Positions 9,556-18,337 of a DNA stretch of 64,000 nucleotides are shown here, piece after piece; position 1 is the first letter of the stretch; each line of letters starts with the position of its first letter. Source of the DNA: Mycolicibacterium pulveris (lineage in GTDB: Bacteria; Actinomycetota; Actinomycetes; Mycobacteriales; Mycobacteriaceae). The stretch covers positions 3,348,001 to 3,412,000 of the forward strand of contig NZ_AP022599.1 of NCBI RefSeq assembly GCF_010725725.1. The letters run 5' to 3'. The position numbers and the translations under genes are program-made. Below the pieces are notes generated by a model, which ran no database searches, was not told where the DNA came from, and worked only from the letters and a program-made list of their open reading frames with translations.

Positions 9556-10338
9556 ATGCGAGCAGCGGTCAAGTTCTATGTTTCGAAGCCGATAAAGGAC
9601 ACCTTTTTCCATTGGGCGTATGACCGTTGGCGGCTGCCGTTTCGGGACAAATATCTGCCGTTTGTCGACGGTAAATGCGGATTAGAGGTAGGCGGCCCGA
9701 GCCTCGTGTTCAGCAGCAAACTGCCGGTCTATAGGCATGTGCGCTCGCTGGACGGGGTCAACTTCGCGACAGACACGATCTGGGAAGGGCGACTAGAGGC
9801 GGGGGACACGTTCGAGTTCTTCGGCGATAAGGCCGGTCGGCAGTTCATCGCCGAGGCTACCGACCTGACCGAAATCGAAACCGATCAATACGATTTCTTG
9901 CTCTCCTCGAACTGTCTTGAGCACGTCGCCAACCCCATCAAGGCACTCATCGAATGGAAGCGGGTCATCCGGCCGGGCGGCGCTTTGGTGCTCGTTTTGC
10001 CGAACAAGGTGAGCAACTTCGATCACCGGCGGCCTGTTACGAGCTTCGACCACCTACTGGACGATTTCAACAACGACGTCGGGGAGGACGATCTCACCCA
10101 TCTCGACGAGATTCTGCAGCTTCACGACCTGGCGTTGGACCCGCCCGCGGGGACCCCGGCGGAGTTCAGGCAGCGGAGCCTCGAGAACGCGTCCAACAGG
10201 ACGCTGCATCACCACGTGTTCGATGCCCAACTCGTCGACGACCTGCTGCGCCACCTCGATCTCGAGATCGTCGACATCACTGCGGCGCATACCGACTTCT
10301 TCGCGCTCGCCAGAAAGAAGACGGCACCATCCTTGTGA
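9556..10338 (+). CDS. class I SAM-dependent methyltransferase
   Basis: The 260-residue protein resembles methyltransferase family 11. The expected motif I is degenerate (CGLEVGGPSLVF), but the later motifs are clear: YDFLLSSNCLEHVANPIKALIEWKRVIRPGG, the usual beta4-alpha-beta5 region. The start ATG follows GGGAGGAAG. Its stop overlaps the next gene's GTG by 4 bp (GTGA), so it is translated with the RgpF-like glycosyltransferase. This pairing suggests methylation of a sugar or of a chain end in a surface saccharide. A role as a chain-terminating sugar methylase is inferred from context only. Confidence 0.8.
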   Translation: MRAAVKFYVSKPIKDTFFHWAYDRWRLPFRDKYLPFVDGKCGLEVGGPSLVFSSKLPVYRHVRSLDGVNFATDTIWEGRLEAGDTFEFFGDKAGRQFIAEATDLTEIETDQYDFLLSSNCLEHVANPIKALIEWKRVIRPGGALVLVLPNKVSNFDHRRPVTSFDHLLDDFNNDVGEDDLTHLDEILQLHDLALDPPAGTPAEFRQRSLENASNRTLHHHVFDAQLVDDLLRHLDLEIVDITAAHTDFFALARKKTAPSL

Positions 10339-11303
10339 GTCTGCGCGAGGCCATCCGTTACCGATTTGACGGTGACGCACTACGTTTCATCTGCGAGACG
10401 CATCAAGAATTGCCTTCTCAACCACCACACGACCGCAGGACCCTCGTTCTGTTCGCGCATTTCGATCCGCACGGCGTCGTGGATCCTTATGTCGTCTACT
10501 ACTTGCAGGCACTGCATGCGCTCGGCGCGACGATTCTGTTCGTCTCCGGATCCCCTACGCTTGCACGGGATTCAGTCGACCCTATCCGCCCGCTGTGCGC
10601 CGGCATATACACCCGCCGTACCCTCACCCTCGATTTCGGTTCCTGGCATCTCGCATGGTGCATCCTTCACGAGCGTGGCTGGTCACTCGAGCAGTTCGAC
10701 CGGTTTGTCTTGGCCAACGACAGCGTCTACGGCCCGCTGTTTCCACTCCGGGAGATGTGGGAGTCGTTCAGCGGAGCCGACATGTACGGTGCAATCGAGA
10801 GCCGTGAAAGGGGCCACCACCTTCAGTCCTTCTTTCTCGCCTGGGACCTCAACTCGCGCACCCGGCCGTTTCTCGACGATTTCTGGCGCAGATTCCAGTA
10901 CATCGACGACAAGTGGTGGATCATCCGGCTATACGAGGTCGGCTTGTCCAAGCGGGCCCGGAGGGCGGGCCTGTCCATGAAGGCCTATGCCTCTCTCGCT
11001 GCCATCAGAGCGTCGTATGCACGCTCGCCGGCGCATCCGTGGGCTGAGAAGCTGTCCGGGCGGCCGACGAACGCCACCCTTTTCTTCTGGGACGGTCTCA
11101 TCGAGCAGCTGCGTTTCCCGTTCCTCAAAACGGTCCTCCCGCGCCACAACGTTCCGTGGCACGACTCGATGGCACAGCTGCGGGACTTCATCGAGACACA
11201 CACGAGCTATCCGTACGGGCTGATCCAATCGAACGTGGACCGCCTTGCCTGTGGGCCGCCGACTTGGCGCAGGCCACCTGCCGCGCCGCGGCGCAGCAGG
11301 TGA
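10335..11303 (+). CDS. RgpF-type (rhamnan synthesis) glycosyltransferase
   Basis: Starting at the GTG that overlaps the previous stop, the protein is 322 residues. It matches the rhamnan-synthesis F family in the segments LFAHFDPHGVVDPYVVYYL near the N-terminus, FVLANDSVYGP in the middle and the following GAIESRE/HHLQSFFLAW block. RgpF proteins add rhamnose or related sugars to polysaccharides; in mycobacteria such genes occur in envelope glycolipid and polysaccharide loci. A longer frame opening at 9954 would run through the methyltransferase in another phase and is not credible. The C-terminal ~20 residues are unusually Pro/Arg-rich and may be read-out beyond the conserved domain. Convergent with the next gene, only 4 bp away. 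Confidence 0.8.
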   Translation: MSLREAIRYRFDGDALRFICETHQELPSQPPHDRRTLVLFAHFDPHGVVDPYVVYYLQALHALGATILFVSGSPTLARDSVDPIRPLCAGIYTRRTLTLDFGSWHLAWCILHERGWSLEQFDRFVLANDSVYGPLFPLREMWESFSGADMYGAIESRERGHHLQSFFLAWDLNSRTRPFLDDFWRRFQYIDDKWWIIRLYEVGLSKRARRAGLSMKAYASLAAIRASYARSPAHPWAEKLSGRPTNATLFFWDGLIEQLRFPFLKTVLPRHNVPWHDSMAQLRDFIETHTSYPYGLIQSNVDRLACGPPTWRRPPAAPRRSR

Positions 11304-11307
11304 TGCT

Positions 11308-12084
11308 TCAGCCGCCGACCATGACGGATGTCGGGCGTTCCACCTTGCGCTTCTCGAACACAATCATGCTGTCGTAGAAGTGAACTGCGGCGACTTGATC
11401 CTTGGCGAACGGCTGGGAAGCCGCCCGCCGGTGATACCAGTGGTGCATGTCGTCGACGAGGCCTTTGGCTGTCTCGATGAAACTGCGGCGCGAACGGTAT
11501 CCGCCACCAAACGAGGGCCAGTAGGCCGTGTGGAGATCCTCTACGACGTACAGTCCGCCGTCGCTGAGGAGCGGAAACAGCGTTTCGAAACTGGCCTTTA
11601 TGTGTTTCATCACGTGGCTGCCGTCATCGATCACGATGTCGATGCCGCCCATCTCCTGGACCACTCCCTGGAGGAAATCCGGATCGGCCTGGCTCCCGAT
11701 CCGGACACTGCCGTAATCACCGTCGAACCGGGCGCATGCGGGATCGATATCGATACCGAAAACCTGGGATGCAGGGCCGAAGTACTCCCGCCAGAGTTTC
11801 AGCGACCCACCCCGATACACCCCGAGCTCCAAGAGCGATACCGATCCCACCTCTCGATACGGGGAAAAATGTCGTTCGTAAATCGGTAGGTAGTGAAGCC
11901 ATTTGAGGAGTTGCGGCCCCTGATGGTTTGCGAAGAGTCGCTCCATCCGGGTATCGCCGATTTTGTCCCTTACATCGTCGAGCTCCGATTGGAACTTCTC
12001 GATGCTTTGCGCAGATGGCAAATAGGCCGTAAGCCTGCGGGCTCCGTTTTGCAACTGGTTCGCAATCCGGTTCCTTATCGCCAC
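11308..12084 (-). CDS. MycE/CmcI-like class I methyltransferase
   Basis: The protein is 258 residues from GTG 12084, or 284 from TTG 12162. Motifs fit the family of sugar and macrolide O-methyltransferases (MycE/TylE-like): SLLELGVYRGGSLKLWREYF (SAM site), VFGIDIDPACARF, then IDIVIDDGSHVMKHIKASFETLFPLLSDGGLYVVEDLHTAYW, where the Asp-Asp-Gly and Glu-Asp-Leu positions normally bind a divalent metal. GTG 12084 has AGGGG five bases upstream. TTG 12162 has AAGGAGG ten bases upstream, and the extra residues do not look conserved, so the start is uncertain. Likely role: methylating a sugar hydroxyl on the glycolipid of this locus. Confidence 0.8.
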   Translation of the reverse strand: MAIRNRIANQLQNGARRLTAYLPSAQSIEKFQSELDDVRDKIGDTRMERLFANHQGPQLLKWLHYLPIYERHFSPYREVGSVSLLELGVYRGGSLKLWREYFGPASQVFGIDIDPACARFDGDYGSVRIGSQADPDFLQGVVQEMGGIDIVIDDGSHVMKHIKASFETLFPLLSDGGLYVVEDLHTAYWPSFGGGYRSRRSFIETAKGLVDDMHHWYHRRAASQPFAKDQVAAVHFYDSMIVFEKRKVERPTSVMVGG

Positions 12085-12213
12085 ATAAACCCCTGTCGTT
12101 GTCGAGCACCGTTCATCGGCGGCTCCGCAGTCGATCTTCACCGCGATGACGTTCGCGCGCAAGACCGCGTCTCCTCCTTCGCCTCCCGCAAGATGACGTA
12201 AATCCGCGTGCCG

Positions 12214-13458
12214 CTAGAAGTTCGAGCCGCCGATGTGGAGCGCCGCGCCAGTGGGCACGATCACCAGCAGGGCGACGACCCAAACAAAGATTCGCGCCTC
12301 ACTGCGAGACGCTGGTTTTGCTATCTCCGGCCTGCTAGCCGCGTACATGATGTAGACAACCGCGACGTCGAAGGTGATCAAGATCCACCAGCGAGTCCAG
12401 TCGACTGCGGTCATGAACACCGGCACCATCAACGCCAAGGCCAGCACGGCCAACACGTAGTTGCCCCGCAGTTCACGAAGAAATGTCGTGACCGGTACGC
12501 CGGAGAAGAACTGGATCGCCCAGGTGGTGCCGACGAAGTACAGCAACCCGACGATGAACGAAGCCAAGAGCGGCAGGACGCCGAATTGCGCCACCATCTG
12601 CACGCCGTCGCTGAAGTTGGATTCGAGAATGGGGGTCGCATAGCGACACATCCAGTCGTGGTAGTCCGACTTGCTCTCGACGCGGCCGAACATGTAATCC
12701 AATGTATTCTGCACGGAAGTTGATGCGGCGTAAGGGTTTTCGATCATCCTGTGCGGAATTTGTTCGCACAACAATGATCCGACCTGTTTGCGTCCCAGCC
12801 CGGCGGCCAGCAGCACCGCGACGATTCCCGGCACAACAGCCGACATCAAGCAGATGCGCTGCAGGGCAGGCGACATATCCTTCGGCAGAACGACTATCGC
12901 CAGAACCGCGCCGAGCGCGAGTTGCAGGGGAATCGCCTCGTGCACGAACGCGAGTGCGGCGATTGCGCTTCCATAGAGCGCACAAGCGATCAGTCTGGGC
13001 CGAGCCGTGCGGGTGTTGGTGAGAAAGAGGCCGAGAGCGACCAGCGCGGCCATCCCGAAGAGTTCCGGATGCGGAGAGTACAGTGCATAGGTCAACGAGA
13101 ACGGCAATACCGGAACAAGCAGTGCCAGCATCACTCTGCGCTCGCGCCCGGGCTGCCCCGACAGGATCCGCCACATCAGCACGCCCAGTGCGATGAGCCA
13201 GACGACAACGGACGCTCCCAGCATCGTGTAAGCGGCTGTGAAGTAGTAGCCGTCGGGAAGCATCCGAATGATTTCGCCGCCGAGGCCGCGACGGACGAAC
13301 CCGAACTCGTAATTGGGCACGTAATACGACAGCCAGTAGATCGCCGACGGATAGGCGACCAGCACGACGAACAGATGAATGATGGCGGCGATCACCAGCC
13401 AGACCGACACCAGCAGGTACGTCCGCGCACGTTTGTCGGCAAGACCTGCGTTTGTCAT
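12214..13458 (-). CDS. polytopic membrane protein, unknown function
   Basis: The 414-residue protein has roughly ten to eleven hydrophobic segments with short loops, including NYEFGFVRRGLGGEII near residue 54, a pattern I associate with polysaccharide-locus membrane proteins (possible GT-C-like or EpsG-like). No firm family match was recognised. ATG 13458 is preferred because CGAGGAATCGAC lies just upstream; a frame continues to 13509 but without a better site. It lies upstream of, and on the same strand as, the MycE-like methyltransferase, with a 52-130 bp gap. A role in glycan transfer, polymerisation or flipping is plausible from context but unproven. Confidence 0.65.
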   Translation of the reverse strand: MTNAGLADKRARTYLLVSVWLVIAAIIHLFVVLVAYPSAIYWLSYYVPNYEFGFVRRGLGGEIIRMLPDGYYFTAAYTMLGASVVVWLIALGVLMWRILSGQPGRERRVMLALLVPVLPFSLTYALYSPHPELFGMAALVALGLFLTNTRTARPRLIACALYGSAIAALAFVHEAIPLQLALGAVLAIVVLPKDMSPALQRICLMSAVVPGIVAVLLAAGLGRKQVGSLLCEQIPHRMIENPYAASTSVQNTLDYMFGRVESKSDYHDWMCRYATPILESNFSDGVQMVAQFGVLPLLASFIVGLLYFVGTTWAIQFFSGVPVTTFLRELRGNYVLAVLALALMVPVFMTAVDWTRWWILITFDVAVVYIMYAASRPEIAKPASRSEARIFVWVVALLVIVPTGAALHIGGSNF

Positions 13459-13688
13459 GTCGATTCCTCGGGTGTAAGCCGTCGCAACGGCTCCGTCGGC
13501 ACCAGCCACTGTCTTCGGGGTTGGCGTTCGAAGGGCAAACTAGCGCAACGGGCGTGCGCCCCGAACTGTCGGGTAGACAGGAGCGACGGGGCAGCCGGTG
13601 ACGGCGTCTCCCGCCCGCGCGCTCTGCGACCAGGACCCGTATCCGCCTCATCTAGGATGGGCGCGACGACAGTTGGGGGAGCGAATAG

Positions 13689-14462
13689 ATGCTGCTCATC
13701 GGCATTCCGGCCTATGGTCAACATGACTACACCCACGCTGTCGTCAGCGATCTGCGACGCGAGCGAGCCGACTTCGTCATCGTCGACAACCGAGGCGATT
13801 ACCCGCGACTCGAAGACGAAGAGGTCATCACGCCGGGGCGGAACCTCGGCTGGGCCGGTGGATCGAACTTCATCTTCCGCCACGCGTTCGCCAACGGTTA
13901 CACCCACGCGATGACGCTCAACAACGACACGCGGCTATCCCCGGGATTCGTCGCCGGCATGCTTGACCCCCGCATCCCCAGCGACGCCGGAATCGTCGTC
14001 CCTGTCTATGACGACGTCAACGGTCACCTTCGGATTCTGTCCGACTACCGCGGCCCGGCCGGGAACTACGAACCCAAGCCGGTGCTCCGCAAGTTGCCCT
14101 TCACGGATGGCTGCGCGTTGATGATGACGAAGCAGGCCTGGTTGGCCATCGGCGATTTCGACGAGCGGGCATTCGGGAGGTTTGCCTGGGGCGCCGATGT
14201 GGACCTGTGTCTGCGCGCGAGAACGGCCGGCTTCGGGGTGTACGCGACAGAAATGGCATACATCAACCACTTCGGACGAAAATCAGCGACGGGTTTGAGC
14301 CGTCTGTACGGGGCTCGCGCTCAGTTTCGCTACCGGTACGGATTGCTGCGCTACTGGGGCAAAGAATGGCGGTTACTCACGACGCGGACGAGCACGATGC
14401 CCTTGGCGCCTCCCACGCGGGACGCGGTCACCGGCAGCGAAGGCGGCCCCACTCATGCCTGA
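13689..14462 (+). CDS. GT2 family glycosyltransferase
   Basis: The 257-residue protein is a compact GT-A transferase. The N-terminus VIVDNRG gives the first Asp, and MTLNNDTRLSPGF supplies the DxD-like metal site (NND), as in the rhamnosyltransferase-type WbbL-like GT2 subgroup. Later RFAWGADVDLCLRARTAGF matches the conserved acceptor-side Asp (ED/D motif). A GGGGGAG ribosome site precedes ATG 13689. Its end overlaps the next GT2 gene by 8 bp, so the two should be co-translated and probably add successive sugars to the same chain. Donor unknown. Confidence 0.88.
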   Translation: MLLIGIPAYGQHDYTHAVVSDLRRERADFVIVDNRGDYPRLEDEEVITPGRNLGWAGGSNFIFRHAFANGYTHAMTLNNDTRLSPGFVAGMLDPRIPSDAGIVVPVYDDVNGHLRILSDYRGPAGNYEPKPVLRKLPFTDGCALMMTKQAWLAIGDFDERAFGRFAWGADVDLCLRARTAGFGVYATEMAYINHFGRKSATGLSRLYGARAQFRYRYGLLRYWGKEWRLLTTRTSTMPLAPPTRDAVTGSEGGPTHA

Positions 14463-15282
14463 ACGACTACCGGTTATCGCGGCGGTCCCCAACTACAACA
14501 TGGGCGATTATTTGCGCAGGCTGCTGCCGCAATTGCTGGATCGAGGCTACGACCGCATCTTCGTGCTGGATGATGCCTCCACCGACCACAGTGTCGATGT
14601 AGTCGCCGAATTCGGCGACGTGACGCTGGTGAGGGCGGCCGTAAACCGGGGCGCCAGCGCCAACCGCAACCAGATCATCGATCAGGTCGATGATGACGTC
14701 CTGATCCATTTCATCGATGCCGACATGGACCTCAAGACCCCCGACACCGCGGACGTCGCCAGGGAGCTGGCCGCGCGCTACGCCGCTCAAGGCGTGGGAG
14801 TGATCGGTGGCTTGGTGAGCCGCTCCGACGGCAGCCAGGAGCCACACAACTACGGGCCGTCATTCTCCTTCAGGGCCACCCTCACCTCGGGTTTACCCCT
14901 GCTGGTCGACCGCTTCAGACACCAGCCCCGGCTCGCGAGGACCGTCGGGCGTGTGGTCAAGCCCGCCATCAAACAGTGGCCTAATGTGCTCGAGGCGCCC
15001 GTTCCGAAGCAAACCTACTGGCTGCACGAGGGCAATATGCTCATCTATTCTCACGTGCTCAAATCGGTAGGTGGCTATGACGCCTCAATGCGGGAACACG
15101 AGGCGCAAGACCTCTCGATCCGTTTGGAAAAACTTGGCATCAAAAGACAATTCGATCCCACGATCGAAGTCGTTCATCACTACGTAGATGTCCGAGGTAA
15201 GACCCGTTTGAGGAATCAGTACTATGCCGCCCGCTATATCATCCGCAAGCACGGGCTCGCGCGTTATCTAACTGATCGCTGA
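14455..15282 (+). CDS. GT2 family glycosyltransferase
   Basis: The 275-residue protein has the classic GT-A elements: AAVPNYNMGDYLRRLLPQLL, FVLDDASTDHS (first Asp pair) and HFIDADMDL (DxD). A tryptophan/His-rich segment, QTYWLHEGNMLIYSHVLK, and EHEAQDLSIRLEKLG resemble the acceptor and catalytic-base regions. It overlaps the upstream GT2 gene by 8 bp and is followed 61 bp later by a GT39/83-like membrane gene, forming a three-gene unit. Its codon use looks slightly less GC-rich than core genes further right. Specific sugar unknown. Confidence 0.88.
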   Translation: MPERLPVIAAVPNYNMGDYLRRLLPQLLDRGYDRIFVLDDASTDHSVDVVAEFGDVTLVRAAVNRGASANRNQIIDQVDDDVLIHFIDADMDLKTPDTADVARELAARYAAQGVGVIGGLVSRSDGSQEPHNYGPSFSFRATLTSGLPLLVDRFRHQPRLARTVGRVVKPAIKQWPNVLEAPVPKQTYWLHEGNMLIYSHVLKSVGGYDASMREHEAQDLSIRLEKLGIKRQFDPTIEVVHHYVDVRGKTRLRNQYYAARYIIRKHGLARYLTDR

Positions 15283-15343
15283 ATTACAGCCGCTGGCTGA
15301 CACCTGCTTCTTGTGGGCGGTGGCAACGACACAGGAGTCCGTA

Positions 15344-17002
15344 ATGACGCATCGGCCGATGCTCACGGCAGCACGCGGCTTCAAGGTCGAGTTGCTGCTC
15401 TGTGCGCTGCTGGTCGTAGTGGGCGCAGCGATTTATCTGCCAAAACTGGCCGCCGCCGTCCTCATCGACCACGACGATGTCATCAGCGTTATAGCGGCGA
15501 CGTGCAATCAAGTGCGGTACAGCGAAGCTATCCCGACGGGGCGGTGGGTAAGCGCTGCCGAATGGCAGCAGTACTGGCAATTGGACACGTTTGGCTGCTT
15601 CGACCAAATTCAGCACGGTCTGACGTATTACGACATACACCCTCCTCTTTACTTTTGGCTCCTGCATATCTGGTTCAGCGTGTTCGGCGTATCCATTACC
15701 AGCGGGCTGGTGCTCAATCTGGTCATACTCCTGATTACGGCGGTCATAATCTATGCCTGCTGCCGAGTGCTGGACGTGTCGAACACGTTCAGCTTTATCG
15801 TGAGTGCGGCTTGGGTGCTGAGCCTGTACTCGCGAATGACAATCAGCGTCATTCGCCAATACGCTCTGTTCTCGATGCTGGCAGCGTTGCTGCTGCTCTT
15901 GACGGTCTTGTGGCTCAAGAAACGCCAGCCCGGATACCTCTTCGGGATCGCGATAGCGCTGGTAGCAGGGGTTTTGACCCACTACCAATTCGTCATCCCG
16001 GCCGTGATGACCTTCTTATGTGCCTGCGCCATCCTGGCGAGGCGTCGCCAGTACAAAGAGGTGACGCAGCTCGCGATAGTCAGTGGACTTGCCGCGCTTA
16101 CTTTTTACCTATCCCATCCCAACTTCCTGGAAGCGATGGGGCGGGCGGACGCGCAGGCGCAGTCGTTCTCCCTGGTCGGGTTCGCGCAGCGGTTGGGTTC
16201 GGTGGGCGGAACCGTACTGCAGCTGTTCAATCCATTGGACTGGTCGCATCCGCTGCCATTCGGACTACTTGACTTCTCGGATCCCCTCTACGCTGCGATC
16301 AACTTGTTGAACGTCGCCGTTGGCGGGGCCGGCCTCTATTTTGCTGCACGGCTCGCGATCAGGGCGTACAGAAAACGTCCGGACACGTTGGATGCGATGG
16401 TGTCGGTCGATTCCTTGCCGTTCGTCGCGGGCGTCGCGTCATGGCTGGCGATCACTGCGCTCTACATATTCTTTGTCAGCCCGGTCCACGCTATCGGACT
16501 GCAGTATCTTCACTTCGTCACGCCGTTTCTGTTCGTGGCTTTGGGGCAAGCGGCTGAGGCCTGTAAGGACTCCATTCCGCGCAAGGTTGTCGTCGCGCTT
16601 CCACCCCTCTTGGTAATTGGTGCGGCACTCGCCACCGCCTTGTTCGTGGCACATCGCTCCGAGCTGTTGCGTATTGACGAGATCAAACAAGCAGATGCGC
16701 TGATCTTGGACTCCGACGAGATAGGAATCCTGCCCACGATCCTTTGGCATGCGAACCCGGCGACGAAGGTGTACGCCGCAGCAACACAAGATGATTTGTT
16801 GGCGAACCTTCCTGATCCCGCAACTGTTGCTGAAGGAAACCTCTTCTACGCCAGCTCGCTCGCCTACGGCAATACTCCCGAGAAGCGACAACAGATATTG
16901 GAGCGCCTGGCGGAAATGGGTTATCGAAACGAGGCCGGCCTGAGCGTCAGTGTGGTGTATCTCGTCCCGCTCGGCGGAGAAATATACGAGTTCGAGCACT
17001 GA
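15344..17002 (+). CDS. GT39/GT83-like membrane glycosyltransferase
   Basis: The 552-residue protein has about a dozen hydrophobic segments. Just after TM1 comes LIDHDDVISV, and further on YYDIHPPLYFWLLHIWF. The acidic pair in the first periplasmic loop and the HPPLYF motif are characteristic of GT-C enzymes of the PMT/ArnT group, which use polyprenyl-phosphate sugars outside the membrane. ATG 15344 is chosen over the GTG at 15311 because CACAGGAG lies six bases upstream. The gene has visibly lower GC and more rare codons (ATA, AAA, TTA-like stretches) than the core region, suggesting recent arrival with the glycosyltransferases. Likely role: adding a sugar to the exported glycolipid or to a surface protein. 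Confidence 0.78.
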   Translation: MTHRPMLTAARGFKVELLLCALLVVVGAAIYLPKLAAAVLIDHDDVISVIAATCNQVRYSEAIPTGRWVSAAEWQQYWQLDTFGCFDQIQHGLTYYDIHPPLYFWLLHIWFSVFGVSITSGLVLNLVILLITAVIIYACCRVLDVSNTFSFIVSAAWVLSLYSRMTISVIRQYALFSMLAALLLLLTVLWLKKRQPGYLFGIAIALVAGVLTHYQFVIPAVMTFLCACAILARRRQYKEVTQLAIVSGLAALTFYLSHPNFLEAMGRADAQAQSFSLVGFAQRLGSVGGTVLQLFNPLDWSHPLPFGLLDFSDPLYAAINLLNVAVGGAGLYFAARLAIRAYRKRPDTLDAMVSVDSLPFVAGVASWLAITALYIFFVSPVHAIGLQYLHFVTPFLFVALGQAAEACKDSIPRKVVVALPPLLVIGAALATALFVAHRSELLRIDEIKQADALILDSDEIGILPTILWHANPATKVYAAATQDDLLANLPDPATVAEGNLFYASSLAYGNTPEKRQQILERLAEMGYRNEAGLSVSVVYLVPLGGEIYEFEH

Positions 17003-17239
17003 CCCGGCTTCGGCCGCGCGGAAAGCTGCTTGCGGTTCCAGTTACAGGCAAATGAAGGCTGGTGTAGGCAGCACCTATCCGGTATCCGGAGGCTCGGATC
17101 ATTCGTGTCCGGTCGCATGTGCTAATCGGACGATTCGGGCGCCTCCGGAGCTCCCGGTGATAGGCTGAGGGGTCTCCGATTCTGGGGCTGCGAGTGCTGT
17201 CGCTCCGGGTCGCGAGCGAACAGGATTGTGAGGAGTTTC

Positions 17240-18244
17240 GTGGACACCGATGTGATGGAGCCTGCGACGGTCGCGGCGCCGGAGGGCAGCCGAAACCCGC
17301 GGACTCCGATGATGATCGCCTCCGCCGCACTGGGTGCGGTTCTGGCGACGATCATCGTGCTCGTGTGGTCGTTTTCGAACGGCCCGCAAAGCCCCAAATC
17401 GGAGGAACCGGCGTCGGCGCCGTCGTCGAGTGCGCCGGCCGAGTCCCCGGATGAACTTCTCCCGGATGCGTCCGACTCGGGCTTGCCGGGCCTGCCGGAC
17501 GGCCTACCGGCCGGGCTCATCCCCGGCGCCGAGGCGGCCGAGGGCGCCAACCCGTTGGATATGGCCTCGATGTTCAGTAGTGGCTCGACCGGTTCGGGCG
17601 GCGGTGGCGTGGCCGCGGCCCCGCTGGCCCTGCCGCCGCCGCCGGACCTCCCGCCGCCTCCCGATCTGGCTACCGTGATGGACGCCCTGGCCCCCTACGT
17701 GGGGACGGCGTTGGTGCCGTCGATCATCAGCGGCGACGCGATCGCCGGCATCATCACCGCCGCGGGCGGATGGGTCACGGCCGCCGGGGTCGCGACGGCC
17801 AACAACGCCACGCTTTTGCTGAGCAACCTGATCCTGGCCAGCGCGATCAGCGGCGGGAACCCGTGGCCGTTCCTCGGCGGAATACCGGCCACCAACCCGC
17901 TGGACGTGCTGGCGGGCGCATTCCAGGGGGTGGCGTCGCTGGGCAACCTGCCCGCGATAGGGCTTCCGTCGCTTCCCGCGCCCGACCAGGCACTCGCTGG
18001 TCTGTCCTCGGCGCTCGCGGTGAGCGTGCCGGCCCTCGATGCGCTTGGGCAGCTGAACTTTCCGTCGTTCCCGCCCCCGCCGGCGGCCGGGTTGCCGCAG
18101 CTGCCGCCGCCACCCCCGGTCGGAATGCCGCAGCTGCCGCCGCCGCCTCCGGTGGGATTGCCGCAGCTGCCGCCGCCGCCGCAGATCGGTCTGCCTCCAC
18201 CGCCGCCGCTCGGCCTGCTGACGATCGGCCTGCCGTCCTTCTGA
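17240..18244 (+). CDS. proline-rich, membrane-anchored exported protein
   Basis: About 334 residues. An N-terminal hydrophobic segment (MMIASAALGAVLATIIVLVW) follows a short cytosolic stretch, giving a signal anchor. Then come a Ser/Pro/Glu-rich linker, a conserved-looking central part (DLATVMDALAPYVGTALVPSIISGD) and a C-terminal tail of near-identical units built on GLPQLPPPPPVG, repeated about four times. No enzyme motif is present. Start choice is weak: GTG 17228, 17240 or 17252; 17240 has TGAGGAG upstream, though only four bases away. It lies between the glycosyltransferase unit and the fadD gene and converges on the latter. A wall-spanning or protein-docking role is a guess. Confidence 0.6.
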   Translation: MDTDVMEPATVAAPEGSRNPRTPMMIASAALGAVLATIIVLVWSFSNGPQSPKSEEPASAPSSSAPAESPDELLPDASDSGLPGLPDGLPAGLIPGAEAAEGANPLDMASMFSSGSTGSGGGGVAAAPLALPPPPDLPPPPDLATVMDALAPYVGTALVPSIISGDAIAGIITAAGGWVTAAGVATANNATLLLSNLILASAISGGNPWPFLGGIPATNPLDVLAGAFQGVASLGNLPAIGLPSLPAPDQALAGLSSALAVSVPALDALGQLNFPSFPPPPAAGLPQLPPPPPVGMPQLPPPPPVGLPQLPPPPQIGLPPPPPLGLLTIGLPSF

Positions 18245-18337
18245 GCCTCTGAACCGGCCGGACGGCGAGATGGCGGCGCACGCCGCCAACGTCGGTCCAA
18301 CGTGCTCAATGACGAAAGCGCGGTGCCTAATTGGCGC

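Noticed and set aside
18060..18230. CRISPR-like spaced repeats
   Set aside because: The periodicity comes from polyproline codon repeats within the 17240-18244 protein; the units are adjacent without unique spacers.
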